Assembly (NCBI GenBank): GCA_002104985.1
Contig: MCGO01000004.1
Location: 248,001-312,000, forward strand
DNA: 64,000 bases
Direction: 5' to 3'
Source: Rhizoclosmatium globosum
Taxonomy: Eukaryota > Chytridiomycota > Chytridiomycetes > Chytridiales > Chytriomycetaceae
Shown here: positions 34,475 to 48,640 of the stretch, piece by piece
Layout: every line of letters begins with the position of its first letter
Numbering within the stretch: position 1 is the stretch's first letter
Made by a program: the position numbers and the translations under genes
Notes under the pieces: model-generated
The model's database searches: none
Seen by the model: only the letters and a program-made list of their open reading frames with translations
Told to the model about the DNA's origin: nothing

Positions 34475-35056
34475 CAATGTTGATTTTAAAATAAACTTAA
34501 TGATTAATTCTTTTCCCAAAAAGGGTTTCTGTTTGCTTGTTTGAAGAAGAGGAGAAAAAGTTCGGACACACTGAAAAGTATGTGTTGATGCCATGTCCTT
34601 CGTCATTGCCTTGACGTTGTATATCTTGTTCGATGTGACACCTGATGCGCCTCAGGCGGAGAGTGGCGTCTGTGATGCACAGTAACCAAATGCGCCTCAG
34701 GCGGAACTTGTGTGTGTGTGTTGCAGCTTGCCCAGTGGAGTCACATTGCAACTGAGAAATGCAGCATCCCAAGGTAGTTGGCGAGAGAAAACGTGGCAAC
34801 TCACATTGTTTATTGTCCTCCATCGTGCCCAGTACAGTCGGTAGGTCTACCTTACCTCTTGACATGTCTTATCAACTAATATCTCGACACAGGTCACTGT
34901 CAGTCTGCCATGAACAATCTTTCCCAAATACTGCCTCCGCTCCATTCTCGGTTCTTTTGTAGCATTGGCGATCCATAAATTCTTCGTCCTGAGGAGTAGG
35001 TACACACTCTTTGTCATAAGCAACCTTTCTTTAATCTGCTTTATCACATTGCTTAG
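34475..35056. other. Downstream of pogo transposase, no gene; repeated palindromic 16-mer
   Basis: No supported coding region. The 16-mer ATGCGCCTCAGGCGGA occurs at 34,645-34,660 and 34,690-34,705, each with the 11-bp palindrome CGCCTCAGGCG. Confidence 0.5.
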
Positions 35057-35925
35057 ATTTGAAGTACATGTACGCTGCAGCCTGTTTAAGCTATCGGAAA
35101 GAAGGGAGGAGAGCGATAAAGACTCTTTCTGCCGAAAGGGGTGATTCTGAGTCTGACTCCCATTTTCCTTTCAACAACTCTGGTGAGTCGTCGGCCTCGC
35201 CCTTCTCTCCCCTTCCGTCCTCTTCCTTCCTTCCGTGGCTATGCGCGTAACATGTGAATGGAGTTCGACTGCTTTGAGAAGTGTATTCCTTAGACTGAAT
35301 ACAGGTTGGAAGTGAGGGATCAATACCTATGGTTTCTTCCCCCAATCTTCTCCCTCCTCTGCCAACAGCCACAACTGCATCCCAGCAGCATAATTCTAGT
35401 GAATGAATGCGCAGTGTAGCGGGAGTAGATGGGCGCTGGATTGTCGACGAACAGATGCCCCTTCACCTTCACACCATCAGATCACTCTCCCAACCCTTTC
35501 CACGCTGAATTCATCCTTCTAATACTCTATAATTTGCATTTATTAGGCTCACTTGACCCTGATCCTGACTGTCACCGAAATACAAAAGCGAAAGTTTCTC
35601 CTTCACCCAACCTAAATCCTCAAGAACACATGGATATTGAGGTAATGGTTGCGTTCTTGTTTCTCTTTGATCCCACTTACCGGTTTTGAACTTCAAGGAG
35701 CCGCGTCGATTGATTTTTGACAACTCCAAGATTCCTCTGCACACATTCACACAGTCACATCTCGCCACCTACGCCCTCTCCTATTACCACCTCATTTCTG
35801 CAGCCAACGAGTCTTTGAATCTCACCAAGATACGAGGTTTTGAGTATCCGGAGACTCGAGCAGAGGGATTCACCGCATGGCTTCAACACTTTGGCCATCC
35901 CCACTCAAACACAGCTGCCGAATGA
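35057..35925 (+). other. Possible exons of an unrecognised small gene
   Basis: Several short frames look coding. One contains MYAAACLSYRKEGRRAIKTL and ends at a donor (CAACTCTG|GTGAGT near 35,182). Another, near 35,545-35,642 (MDIE at its end), is followed by a good intron and then 35,695-35,925, which reads EPRRLIFDNSKIPLHTF and later TKIRGFEYPETRAEGF. The last frame stops at the TGA at 35,923-35,925, overlapping the ATG of the surface-protein gene. I cannot join all exons with confidence and do not recognise the product. Confidence 0.35.
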
Positions 35926-38900
35926 AACGTTCGTTCATCATTGCCGTTGCTGTCGCTGTCGTTAGGGCCGCATTTCCAGCCCTTCCGGCCTCAGGCAATT
36001 ATGAATTATTCCTCGCACAAAGTCGCTTCGCCTCTGATGATATCAAAACTGCTTTCATCGCCTGTATTGGAAGACCTTCATTTCCTCCAACCGAAGCTGA
36101 AGATTCGGTTGTGTGGTATGACTGGACTTCCATCTTTTCTCAAAGCGTTCAAGGTTGCCAGACTACAATGAATGGTCCAAACAACTTTCACAGCATCACT
36201 CAAAGATTCGGTATCCAGCTTGAGTACAAGCTTGACCATGACGGCGACGATCACTTTCTCATAACCACCCCAGACTTAGGAAACGTTGTTGCATATAAAA
36301 AGAGTAAGTTTCTACGACACTCAATTCCAATCTAAACATTTTAAAGTAGTGACTCCACCTGAACCTGCCAATTCCTCAGCAGAATCTTCCGGTTCGTATC
36401 TCTTCCGTTTGCACTTTATTCCCTCTTTATTTTTCTTGAACTATACTGATACTCTTAACTGTTCAGCTGTTGAATCCACCGCCGCCGAGACCACTGTTGA
36501 GTCCACTGCCGCCGAGACGACTGTTGAGTCAACTGCTGCCGAGACCACTGTGGAATCTACCGCCGCCGAGACCACTGTTGACTCAACTGCCGCTGAGACC
36601 ACTGTTGAGTCCACTGCCGCCGAGACCACTGTGGAATCTACCGCCGCTGAAACTACTGTTGAGTCCACTGCCGCCGAGACCACTGTGGAATCTACCGCCG
36701 CCGAGACCACTGTTGACTCAACTGCCGCTGAGACCACTGTTGAGTCCACTGCCGCCGAGACCACTGTGGAATCTACCGCCGCTGAAACTACTGTTGAGTC
36801 CACTGCCGCCGAGACCACTGTGGAATCTACCGCCGCCGAGACCACTGTTGACTCAACTGCCGCTGAAACTACTGTTGAGTCAACTGCCGCCGAGACCACT
36901 GTGGAATCAACTGCCGCCGAGACCACTGTGGAATCAACTGCCGCTGAAACTACTGTTGAGTCAACTGCCGCTGAGACCACTGTGGAGTCAACTGCCGCCG
37001 AGACCACTGTTGAGTCCACTGCCGCCGAGACCACTGTGGAATCAACTGCCGCTGTTTCCACTGACGCCGTCTCCAATGCTACCACTGACGCCGTCTCCAC
37101 TGAGGCTGCCTCTTCTGCAACCACTGACGCTGTTTCCACTGCTACCACCGAGGACGCGTCGTCTGCTACTACTGACGCAGTTTCCACTGACGCAGTTTCC
37201 ACTGACGCCGTCTCCACTGCTACGACTGACGCTGTTTCTACTGCTATCACCGAGGCCGCTTCTTCTGCTACCACTGACGCCGTCTCCACTGAGGCTGCCT
37301 CTTCTGCAACCACTGACGCTGTTTCCACTGCTACCACCGACGTCGCGTCTTCTGCAACTACTGACGCCGTCTCCACCGACGTCGCGTCTTCTGCAACTAC
37401 TGACGTCGTCTCCACTGCTACCATCGAAACCGCTTCTTCCGCTACCACTGACGCCGTCTCCACTGAGGCTGCTTCTTCTGCAACCACTGATGCTGTCTCC
37501 CTTGCTACCGCCAAGGCCGCTTCGGCAACCACTGAGGCCGTCTCCACTGCTACCACCGACGTCGCGTCTTCTGCAACTACTGACGTCGTCTCCACTGCTA
37601 CCATCGAAACCGCTTCTTCCGCTACCACTGACGCCGTCTCCACTGAGGCTGCTTCTTCTGCAACCACTGATGCTGTCTCCCTTGCTACCGCCAAGGCCGC
37701 TTCGGCAACCACTGACGCCGTCTCTACTGAGGCTGCTTCTTCTGCAAGCACTGATACTGTCTCCCTTGCTACCGCCAAGGCCGCTTCGGCAACCACTGAC
37801 GCCGTCTCCACTGCTACCACCAAGGCCGCTTCTTCTGCCACCACTATTGCTGTCTCCACGCCTACCGCCAAGGCCGCTTCGGCAACCACTGACGCCGTCT
37901 CTACTGAGGCTGCTTCTTCTGCAAGCACTGATACTGTCTCCCTTGCTACCGCCAAGGGCAACCACTGATGCTGTCTCCCTTGCTACCGCCAAGGCCGCTT
38001 CGGCAACCACTGAGGCCGTCTCCACTGCTACCACCGACGTCGCGTCTTCTGCAACTACTGACGTCGTCTCCACTGCTACCACCAAGGCCGCTTCTTCTGC
38101 CACCACTGATGCTGTCTCCACGCCTACCGCCAAGGCCGCTTCGGCAACCACTGACGCCGTCTCTACTGAGGCTGCTTCTTCTGCAAGCACTGATACTGTC
38201 TCCCTTGCTACCGCCAAGGCCGCTTCGGCAACCACTGACGCCGTCTCCACTGCTACCACCAAGGCCGCTTCTTCTGCCACCACTATTGCTGTGTCCACTG
38301 ACGCCCTTTCCACTGATGCCGCCTACACTGCCACCACCAATGCTGTCTCCACTAAAGCTGCCACCACTGACGCTGCTGCTACAAATGGTGGTGTTATTGA
38401 TGCAATTTCTTCCCAAGCCACCACCACCGCTGTTGTATCAACTACTGCAGTTTCATCCGAAGCTGCCACCACTCGTTTCACTTCTTCAACTCCAACCACC
38501 ACCGAGGTCCTTTCGACTGAGTCTGCTTCAACTACGAAAGCCTCCAATGTCCCTACTCCTGTTACAGCTACAATCGCCGAAATTCCTGCTGCTGTTGCCG
38601 CTATCGCGTCGGGAACCCCATCTGTGGCGTTACCAGTCATTGCGGACGCCAACACAGCTACTGTTTTCACTGACTTGTTGAAGCTTGCGTCTTCCGGTTC
38701 TTCCGCAGCTATCAAGCAATCGATTGTCCAGATTCCATCTCAAGTGATTGTCCCCAATGCAGAACCAGTCACCTTCTCTGGTGCCAAGGTTCCTGCTGCA
38801 CCATCCGACAATGTGGCAAACCAGGCTATCCTTCAGCTTGGATCCCCGTCCTTCAACGTAAGTTCTTTTGCGAACTGAATACTTTTCTTATTAATCTCAA

Positions 38901-41900
38901 TTCGTTCTAGTTTGGAGAGCTTCCAGCCGACTTTGTCGTGTACGATGCGATTTCAATTCGAAACAACTCTGTTCAATACGTCCCCATCAAGAACGGTTTC
39001 GTTATCTCCTTCCTTCTCGGTAAGCCTCTTTTGGTGTTTATTGAATTATTTCTGATCGAGTCAAATAGGCAAGAATGTCAGTGATGTCTGGTATGCCTTG
39101 AAGTTGGTTTCCTCTTTGAGCAAGAGTGTCCACATTGACATCTTTTCGGCCCACACCGCGATTGGATCCTTCAACGTTGTAGTTACGGATGTCAAGTCCA
39201 AGAAGAGACGTTCCGACCCTGTCTTCACAATTACCAGTGGAACTGGACAAGTTACTCTCCATGATGAAACAACAACTGCAACAGACAATGTTTCCACCGC
39301 TGCTACCACTGATATCTTTTCCAATGCTACCACTGACGCCGTCTCCACTGCCACCACCGATGCTGTCTCCACAGAGGCGGCTTCGTCTGCTACCACTGAT
39401 GCGGTCTCCACTGAAGCTTCTACCACTGATGCCGCCTCTACTGAAGCTACAACCTCCGAGGCCGTGTTCACTGATGTTGCCTCCTCCGCCACCACTGAGG
39501 CCGTTTCAACTGACGCCGTCTCAACTGAGGCCGCTTTTTCTGCTACCACTGACGCCGTCTCCACTGCTACGACTGACGCTGTTTCCACTGCTACCACCGA
39601 CGTTGCGTCTTCTGCAACCACTGAAGTCGTCTCCACTGCTACCACCGAGGACGCGTCGTCTGCTACTACTGACGCAGTTTCCACTGACGCCGTCTCCACT
39701 GCTACGACTGACGCTGTTTCCACTGCTACCACCGACGTTGCGTCTTCTGCAACCACTGAAGTCGTCTCCACTGCTACCACCGAGGACGCGTCGTCTGCTA
39801 CTACTGACGCAGTTTCCACTGACGCCGTCTCCACTGCTACGACTGACGCTGTTTCTACTGCTATCACCGAGGCCGCTTCTTCTGCTACCACTGACGCCGT
39901 CTCCACTGAGGCTGCCTCTTCTGCAACCACTGACGCTGTTTCCACTGCTACCACCGACGTCGCGTCTTCTGCAACTACTGAAGTCGTCTCCACTGCTACC
40001 ACCGAGGACGCGTCGTCTGCTACTACTGACGCAGTTTCCACTGACGCCGTCTCCACTGCTACGACTGACGCTGTTTCTACTGCTATCACCGAGGCCGCTT
40101 CTTCTGCTACCACTGACGCCGTCTCCACTGAGGCTGCCTCTTCTGCAACCACTGACGCTGTTTCCACTGCTACCACCGACGTTGCGTCTTCTGCAACCAC
40201 TGAAGTCGTCTCCACTGCTACCACCGAGGACGCGTCGTCTGCTACTACTGACGCAGTTTCCACTGACGCCGTCTCCACTGCTACGACTGACGCTGTTTCT
40301 ACTGCTATCACCGAGGCCGCTTCTTCTGCTACCACTGACGCCGTCTCCACTGAGGCTGCCTCTTCTGCAACCACTGACGCTGTTTCCACTGCTACCACCG
40401 ACGTCGCGTCTTCTGCAACTACTGAAGTCGTCTCCACTGCTACCACCGAGGCCGCTTCTTTTGCTACCACTGACGCCGTCTCCACTGAGGCTGCCTCTTC
40501 TGCAACCACTGACGCTGTTTCCACTGCTACCACCGACGTTGCGTCTTCTGCAACCACTGAAGTCGTCTCCACTGCTACCACCGAGGACGCGTCGTCTGCT
40601 ACTACTGACGCAGTTTCCACTGACGCCGTCTCCACTGCTACGACTGTTGCTGTTTCTACTGCTATCACCGAGGCCGCTTCTTCTGCTACCACTGACGCCG
40701 TCTCCACTGAGGCTGCCTCTTCTGCAACCACTGACGCTGTTTCCACTGCTACCACCGACGTCGCGTCTTCTGCAACTACTGAAGTCGTCTCCACTGCTAC
40801 CACCGAGGACGCGTCGTCTGCTACTACTGACGCAGTTTCCACTGACGCCGTCTCCACTGCTACGACTGACGCTGTTTCTACTGCTATCACCGAGGCCGCT
40901 TCTTCTGCTACCACTGACGCCGTCTCCACTGAGGCTGCCTCTTCTGCAACCACTGACGCTGTTTCCACTGCTACCACCGACGTCGCGTCTTCTGCAACTA
41001 CTGACGTCGTCTCCACTGCTACCATCGAAACCGCTTCTTCCGCTACCACTGACGCCGTCTCCACTGAGGCTGCTTCTTCTGCAACCACTGATGCTGTCTC
41101 CCTTGCTACCGCCAAGGCCGCTTCGGCAACCACTGACGCCGTCTCCACTGCTACCACCAAGGCCGCTTCTTCTGCCACCACTGATGCTGTCTCCACGCCT
41201 ACCGCCAAGGCCGCTTCGGCAACCACTGACGCCGTCTCCACTGCTACCACCAAGGCCGCTTCTTCTGCCACCACTATTGCTGTGTCCACTGACGCCCTTT
41301 CCACTGATGCCGCCTACACTGCCACCACCAATGCTGTCTCCACTAAAGCTGCCACCACTGACGCTGTTGCTACAAATGGTGGTGTTATTGATGCAATTTC
41401 TTCCCAAGCCACCACCACCGCTGTTGTATCAACTACTGCAGTTTCTGGCGACGCTGCCACCACTCGTTTCACTTCTTCAACTCCAACCACCACCGAGGTC
41501 CTTTCCACTCAGTCTGCTTCAACTACAAAAGCCTCCAATGTCCCTACTCCTGTTACAGCTACAATCGCCGAAATTCCTGCTGCTGTTGCCGCTATCGCGT
41601 CAGGAACCCCATCTGTGGCGTTGCCAGTCATTGCGGACGCCAACACAGCTACTGTTTTCACTGACTTGTTGAAGCTTGCGTCTTCCGGTTCTTCCGCAGC
41701 TATCAAGCAATCGATTGTCCAGATTCCATCTCAAGTGATTGTCCCCAATGCAGAACCAGTCACCTTCTCTGGTGCCAAGGTTCCTGCTGCACCATCCGAC
41801 AATGTGGCAAACCAGGCTATCCTTCAGCTTGGATCCCCGTCCTTCAACGTAAGTTCTTTTGCGAACTGAATACTTTTCTTATTAATCTCAATTCGTTCTA

Positions 41901-43165
41901 GTTTGGAGAGCTTCCAGCCGACTTTGTCGTGTACGATGCGATTTCGATTAGAAACAACTCTGTTCAATACGTCCCTATCAAGAACGGTTTCGTTATCTCC
42001 TTCCTTCTCGGTAAGCCTCTTTTGGTGTTTATTGAATTATTTCTGATCGAGTCAAATAGGCAAGAATGTCAGTGATGTCTGGTATGCCTTGAAGTTGGTT
42101 TCCTCTTTGAGCAAGAGTGTCCACATTGACATCTTTTCGGCCCACACCGCGATTGGATCCTTCGACGTTGTAGTTACGGATGTCAAGTCCAAGAAGAGAC
42201 GTTCCGACCCGTCCTTCACGATTACCAGTGCAACTGGCCAAGTTGCGCTCAACGACGTGAACACTCCAACTACTGCTACTTCCACTGTGGTTTCTTCTGT
42301 CGCCACATCTACTAAGTCTGCGTCTGGTTCTTCTACTGTCAGTGTGTCTGGTGCTGGGGCTTCAACTGTTAGTGCATCCGCTGTTGGTGGTGCTACATCT
42401 GTGAAGGCTGGTGCAACTAGCACACAGGTTACTACCACTTGCGCCACTGCTGCTCAGGTTACTACTACATGTGCTAGTGCTGCACCAGCTGTTCCAACTG
42501 CGTACGTTGCTCCAGGGGTCCCAGGAACTCCAGCAGGTAACAACCCAGGGAGCTACGTTCCTCCAGCTGGAAACGGTTCTGGCTCTCAGGGAGCTTATGT
42601 CGCTCCTGGAACCCCGGCTGGTAATGTTCCAGGTTCTCAGGGACCTTACGTCGCTCCAGGAGTTCCAGCAGGAACTGTTCCAGGATCCCAGGCTCCTTAC
42701 GTTGCTCCAGGAGTTCCAGCAGGAACTGTTCCAGGATCCCAGGCTCCTTATGTCGCTCCAGGAACCCCGGCTGGTAATGTTCCAGGTTCTCAGGGACCTT
42801 ACATCGCTCCAGGAGTTCCAGCAGGAACTGTTCCAGGATCCCAGGCTCCTTACGTCGCCCCAGGTGTTCCAGGCGCTCAAGCGCCTTATGTTGCTCCAGG
42901 AACCCCAGCTGGAAATGTTCCAGCAGGAAACGTTCCTGGCTCTCAAGCTCCTTATGTCGCTCCAGTTGTTCCAGCTGGTTCGGTTCCAAGCTCCCCAGCT
43001 GCGAACTACGTTGCCCCGTCTGTTGTTGCACCTGCCAAGGTTGTTCCACCAGCTGGAAACGCACCAGGAACCGGTGGTAACAATTCTAACTCTAACATTT
43101 ACAAATCTGGCTCTGTTGAAGTAGTTTTGTCTTTCGCGTGTTTCTTTGCTTACTTGTTGCTTTGA
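35922..43165 (+). CDS. Secreted Thr/Ser/Ala-repeat cell-surface protein, probable GPI anchor (frameshifted)
   Basis: Start MKRSFIIAVAVAVV is a signal peptide. The N-terminal domain (to about 36,300) contains FLAQSRF and VVWYDWTSIFSQSVQGC. Two introns follow, then 22 units of nine residues (TVESTAAET type, 36,470-37,063), a Ser/Thr/Ala array (to about 38,330), a non-repeat module of about 170 residues with two introns, a second array (39,290-41,460), a second near-identical module (to about 42,230), Pro/Gly repeats (YVAPGVPAGTVPGSQ) and a hydrophobic end (VEVVLSFACFFAYLLL) like a GPI signal. An 8-bp deletion at 37,957/37,958 shifts the frame and would stop translation at 37,968; the later parts are open in the other frame. 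Mucin-like, likely heavily O-glycosylated wall or zoospore surface protein by composition; no known family recognised. Confidence 0.7.
36470..37063 (+). repeat. 27-bp coding tandem repeat, 22 units, with 135-bp higher-order period
   Basis: Each unit codes nine residues of type TV(E/D)STAAET. The Asp variant recurs every fifth unit (units 5, 10 and 15), so the array grew by amplification of a five-unit block. Confidence 0.9.
38220..39245 (+). repeat. Module duplication, first copy
   Basis: About 1 kb, nearly identical to 41,211-42,236 at a constant offset of 2,991 bp, including both introns. Codes the end of the repeat array and the module FGELPADFVVYDAISIRNN to DVKSKKRRSDP. Confidence 0.88.
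39599..41200 (+). repeat. Ser/Thr/Ala coding array with 222-bp higher-order units
   Basis: The landmark GACGT(T/C)GCGTC starts at 39,599, 39,734, 39,956, 40,178, 40,400, 40,535, 40,757 and 40,979: steps of 135, 222, 222, 222, 135, 222 and 222 bp. All steps are multiples of three, so the frame is kept. Confidence 0.88.
41211..42236 (+). repeat. Module duplication, second copy
   Basis: Partner of 38,220-39,245; a few substitutions (for example Asn to Asp in GSFDVVV and PVFTI to PSFTI). Confidence 0.88.
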
Positions 43166-43283
43166 TTACCTGAATATCTCTACTCATCTTTCATTTCTCT
43201 TCTTTTTATTAGAATAGGATAAATGTTACTTTATTTGTTAAGTTGCCTGTGGACGCGTCTTTACTTGAAAAAAGATACCGAAA

Positions 43284-45166
<1,883 letters not shown>

Positions 45167-45241
45167 TGGAACTGTCTTTTCCCTCTTTCTTCTGGTTATT
45201 TGATAATAAATTGAAGAAATCAACAAAAAATCAACTGAAAG

Positions 45242-48200
45242 ATGTCGTTTCTTTTCGGAGCCCTGGCAGGAGCACAGCCAAAAGAACAACCTAGTGGCCC
45301 TGAGACGGTGGATAAGCTTGTTGACCGTGCGCAGAATGCAACGCTCTTTGAAGACAGAAGAGCGGCTGTGCTAGGATTGAAGGCTATGGCCCGCGACTAC
45401 CGTCTCGCCGTCGGTACGAAAGGAATTCCAGTCCTCGTTCATGTCTTGAAGAGTGATCGTATGGACGTGGAAATAATTAAAGCGGCTTTGGAGACGTTGA
45501 ACATATTGTGTTCTGTTGATGAGGTACAGTCATTGTACCCTCATGGATCCAAACAGATGAATTCATTATTCATCTGTCTCGATCGTGGAAGGAGGAGGTC
45601 CATATAGATGTTCTGTTCTAACGATACTTGCATTCAACTAGGACCTTGACGACAAAGGCGGAAAGGAGAATCTGGGACGCATGTTCACGGAAGTATATAC
45701 CAAGGTTAGTGCTCAGATCTTGATATCCGCGACGAGGGGGAGGGAAATACTGTGTGCGCGGCTGATTTGACCTTGTTCTAATTTACTCCATGCTTAACAG
45801 GACCCAACGAATGTTACTATTTTGCTCGAAATACTGGAGGAGTTTGAGTTTTACATTCGGTTCAACACGATCCAATTCCTGACGACGTTATTGGACAACT
45901 ATGGGGAGAGATTGCAGGAGTGCGTTTTGACAAGTCCTATTGGAATTGCGAGGTTGATGGATTTGCTGGATGATACGAGAGAAATCATTAGGAATGGTTC
46001 GTTCTCTGTTTTTGCGATTATGTGTCCTTCCAAAACTTATCAGTCAATCAGAGGCTCTGCTTTTGTTGATTGCTTTAACGTCAAACAATGCCGAAATTCA
46101 GAAAATTATTGCATTCGAGAATGCGTTTGAGCGGTTGCTTGGGATTGTGTTGGCTGAAGGAGCCAGTGAAGGAGACATCATCATCCAAGATTGTTTGACT
46201 TTAACCATGAACTTGCTCCGTTACAATGTTTCCAATCAAGTACGTGGTTTTTTGATTCGTGTACAAATTTGGCTTATTTTTGTCGTTTTAGAATCTGTTC
46301 AGAGAGAGCAGCTGTATTCAAAAAATCCCTTCGCTTTTGCTGTCTCACTCTGTCGTTCAAGATGGAAAAGGTGGACCTATGCCAGTGTCTTTGACTCACG
46401 AAGCAAATGTTTGGAGTCATCAGAAGGTCGTTAATGCGGAGCTGATTTTGGAACTTGTTCGGATTTTGGTTGTTCCAAACAGCCCAAACACTGCTGTCAA
46501 CCAAGTAAGACAGTCAATGTGTATTTGCATTTATTGACAAACTCGATATCAGAAAATTATGAATCAGGCACAGATTTTGCTTCCAATTATTGACTTGGCT
46601 CTGTGTAAACGCGTACATGCCAAAGTCAGAACTCAGGTTGGGCCTACTGATGCATTCGAAACATACTTACGAAATTGAATAGGCTTTGAATGCTGTGGGT
46701 GACGTGATTCGTGGTAACACTGCAAACCAAGAGCTTCTTGGAAAATATGTTGTTATGCCAGGAAAGAAAGATCCCGTCGCACAGCAGATTCCCACAAGTG
46801 CTATTTTGAACTTGGTATCGACTGCACTTACGGGAGAGACTTTTGCATTGAGAGCTGCTGCTGCTTATTGCTTCCAGGTTGGTCTACATATATTCTTTCA
46901 TCGGGAGCACTAATTATATTTTTGATTCACGAAGTCATTTGTATTCAACAACCAAGATAACCAAATCGCTCTTGCTGCCACATTGACTCCTCCTCCATTT
47001 GACAACCCGAATGATGAGCAACCACAGTCTCCAGGCTCGCTTTTGATCAAATCAGTCCTTGACTGGAAATCGTCGAAGCTGGATCCTTACCGTGCTTGGT
47101 TTGCAGCAACCCTGTTGTCACACATTGTTTCAGAGAATCCCAGATGCCAGGAGATGGCTTTGAGCGTCAAGATTGATGACAGTGATAGTATGTGTCAAAT
47201 TTCATTTGTTGAGGGTTTTAGCTAATCAATCATGTTGCTGTTGAAGGCGACGAGCCCATTTCACTGCTGCACAAGGTGATGTATGCGTTATTGGTTGCGA
47301 GCCGTGAATCTGCCGACATTCGTGTTGTACTGGGTATTTTGTCTTTGATTGCCACTTGGTTGTTCGCGTCAAGCCATGCAGTGAAAGAGTTCTTGTCAGA
47401 GGGATCTAACTTGCAATTCGTAAGCATTCGAGTATGGGGTAACCAATATTCACTCGTCATTTTAGTTGATTGAGCAAGTGAATGCCAGTTCTGGGGTTGA
47501 TCCACTTGTCCAAGGAATGGCTGCTTACATTATTTCTATTTGCCATGAATATAACGACAACACCGAATCGTCGTTTACTCAGTGAGTTTTGGTGGATTAG
47601 TCTCCTTGTTTGTTGAAACCTGTATCAGGGCAAGTCTTCAATCTCTTATCGTCAGTCGTATTGGTGGGGACGTATTCGTTAGCCGTATCGACCGCTTGAA
47701 AGAGTCTCGATTCTTCCAAAAGGCTGCTCTGTACTTCACTGGTGTAAGTTGTCGTGAAGATCATTTGTTTCATAACTAACAAATTAACCCCAGGCTGATG
47801 ATGCCAAAACATTACCTGAAGTGTATTTTGATGTCGCTTTTGTGGATTTGTTAAAGTCTTCCTGTGGTTTGTTGCAATATTTTCAAGTGAGTGAAAAATT
47901 GAAACCCCTCGGTAGAACCAATGATTCGCTCCGTTATCAATCCAAAAGGCAAAGCAAATGCTGCCAAGAAAGCGTCTGAAAGTATGTAACATAATTGTGA
48001 GGCTTTACGCGTTGACGTTGTCTCGTTTCTCTAGATGATGCTGAACTGCAAGCCTTGAAAGCTGCTGTCGACTCATACAAACTTCAGTTGGCACAACAAG
48101 AGTATGAATTAGTAGAATGCAAAAATATTTTGGCTCAAACCGAACTGTACCACAAGGAAGAGGTGAGTGTGTGAGTTCATGTTTCTTGTATACTAATTTT

Positions 48201-48531
48201 GTATGACAAGGTTGCCAAGTTGCAATATGAAATTCAGACATTGAAAGCCAAAGCAAACCAGCAGCCACTTCCTCCTCCTCCAACAGCCGTTTCCCCAAAA
48301 CCTGCACCACTCGGAATGTCCCCCGAAGCTATTCAAAAAATCCACGCCCTGCAAGTCGATCTCCAACTGAAGACGCAGCAATATGACTCCATCGCTCAAG
48401 AGCAGGAAGACCTGTTGGTTTGTCTTGCTGAAAGTGATATCACCATTCGTGGACTGAAGGATCGCTTGCGGGCTTTGGGGCAAGAAGTGGAGGAGGATGA
48501 CGACGAAGACGATGAAGGCGAAGATGAATAA
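45242..48531 (+). CDS. USO1: USO1/p115 vesicle-tethering factor
   Basis: Golgi and ER-to-Golgi tether. A start MSFLFGALAGAQ leads to armadillo-like repeats: ETVDKLVDRAQNATLFEDRR, VLVHVLKSDRMDVEIIKAAL, NVTILLEILEEFEFYIRFN (Uso1 head hallmark), ARLMDLLDDTREIIRNGS, and ALNAVGDVIRGNTANQELL. The later head part includes AALYFTG and LLKSSCGLLQYF. A coiled coil (48,030-48,470) is much shorter than in yeast Uso1 and closer to p115 length, and ends in an acidic tail (EEDDDEDDEGEDE) as in p115. About a dozen short introns. The start lies 75 bp after RPT6. Confidence 0.9.
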
Positions 48532-48640
48532 GCTCGAGTCTGAGTCATTAAATATAAAAACTTATTTTTCTGATTTCTGAATGGTTTGCATTCTGAGAGT
48601 TTCTGAGTGTCCGAAAGTGTTGCACACAACCAACCAAAAA

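Noticed and set aside
36470..37063. CRISPR-like regular repeats
   Set aside because: Repeats are contiguous 27-bp coding units without unique spacers, in a eukaryotic gene.
36441..41407. Long open frames on the minus strand and in a second plus frame across the repeat arrays (500-830 codons)
   Set aside because: They mirror the 27-, 135- and 222-bp coding repeats, have simple periodic composition, no start context or conserved domain, and lie over the surface-protein gene.
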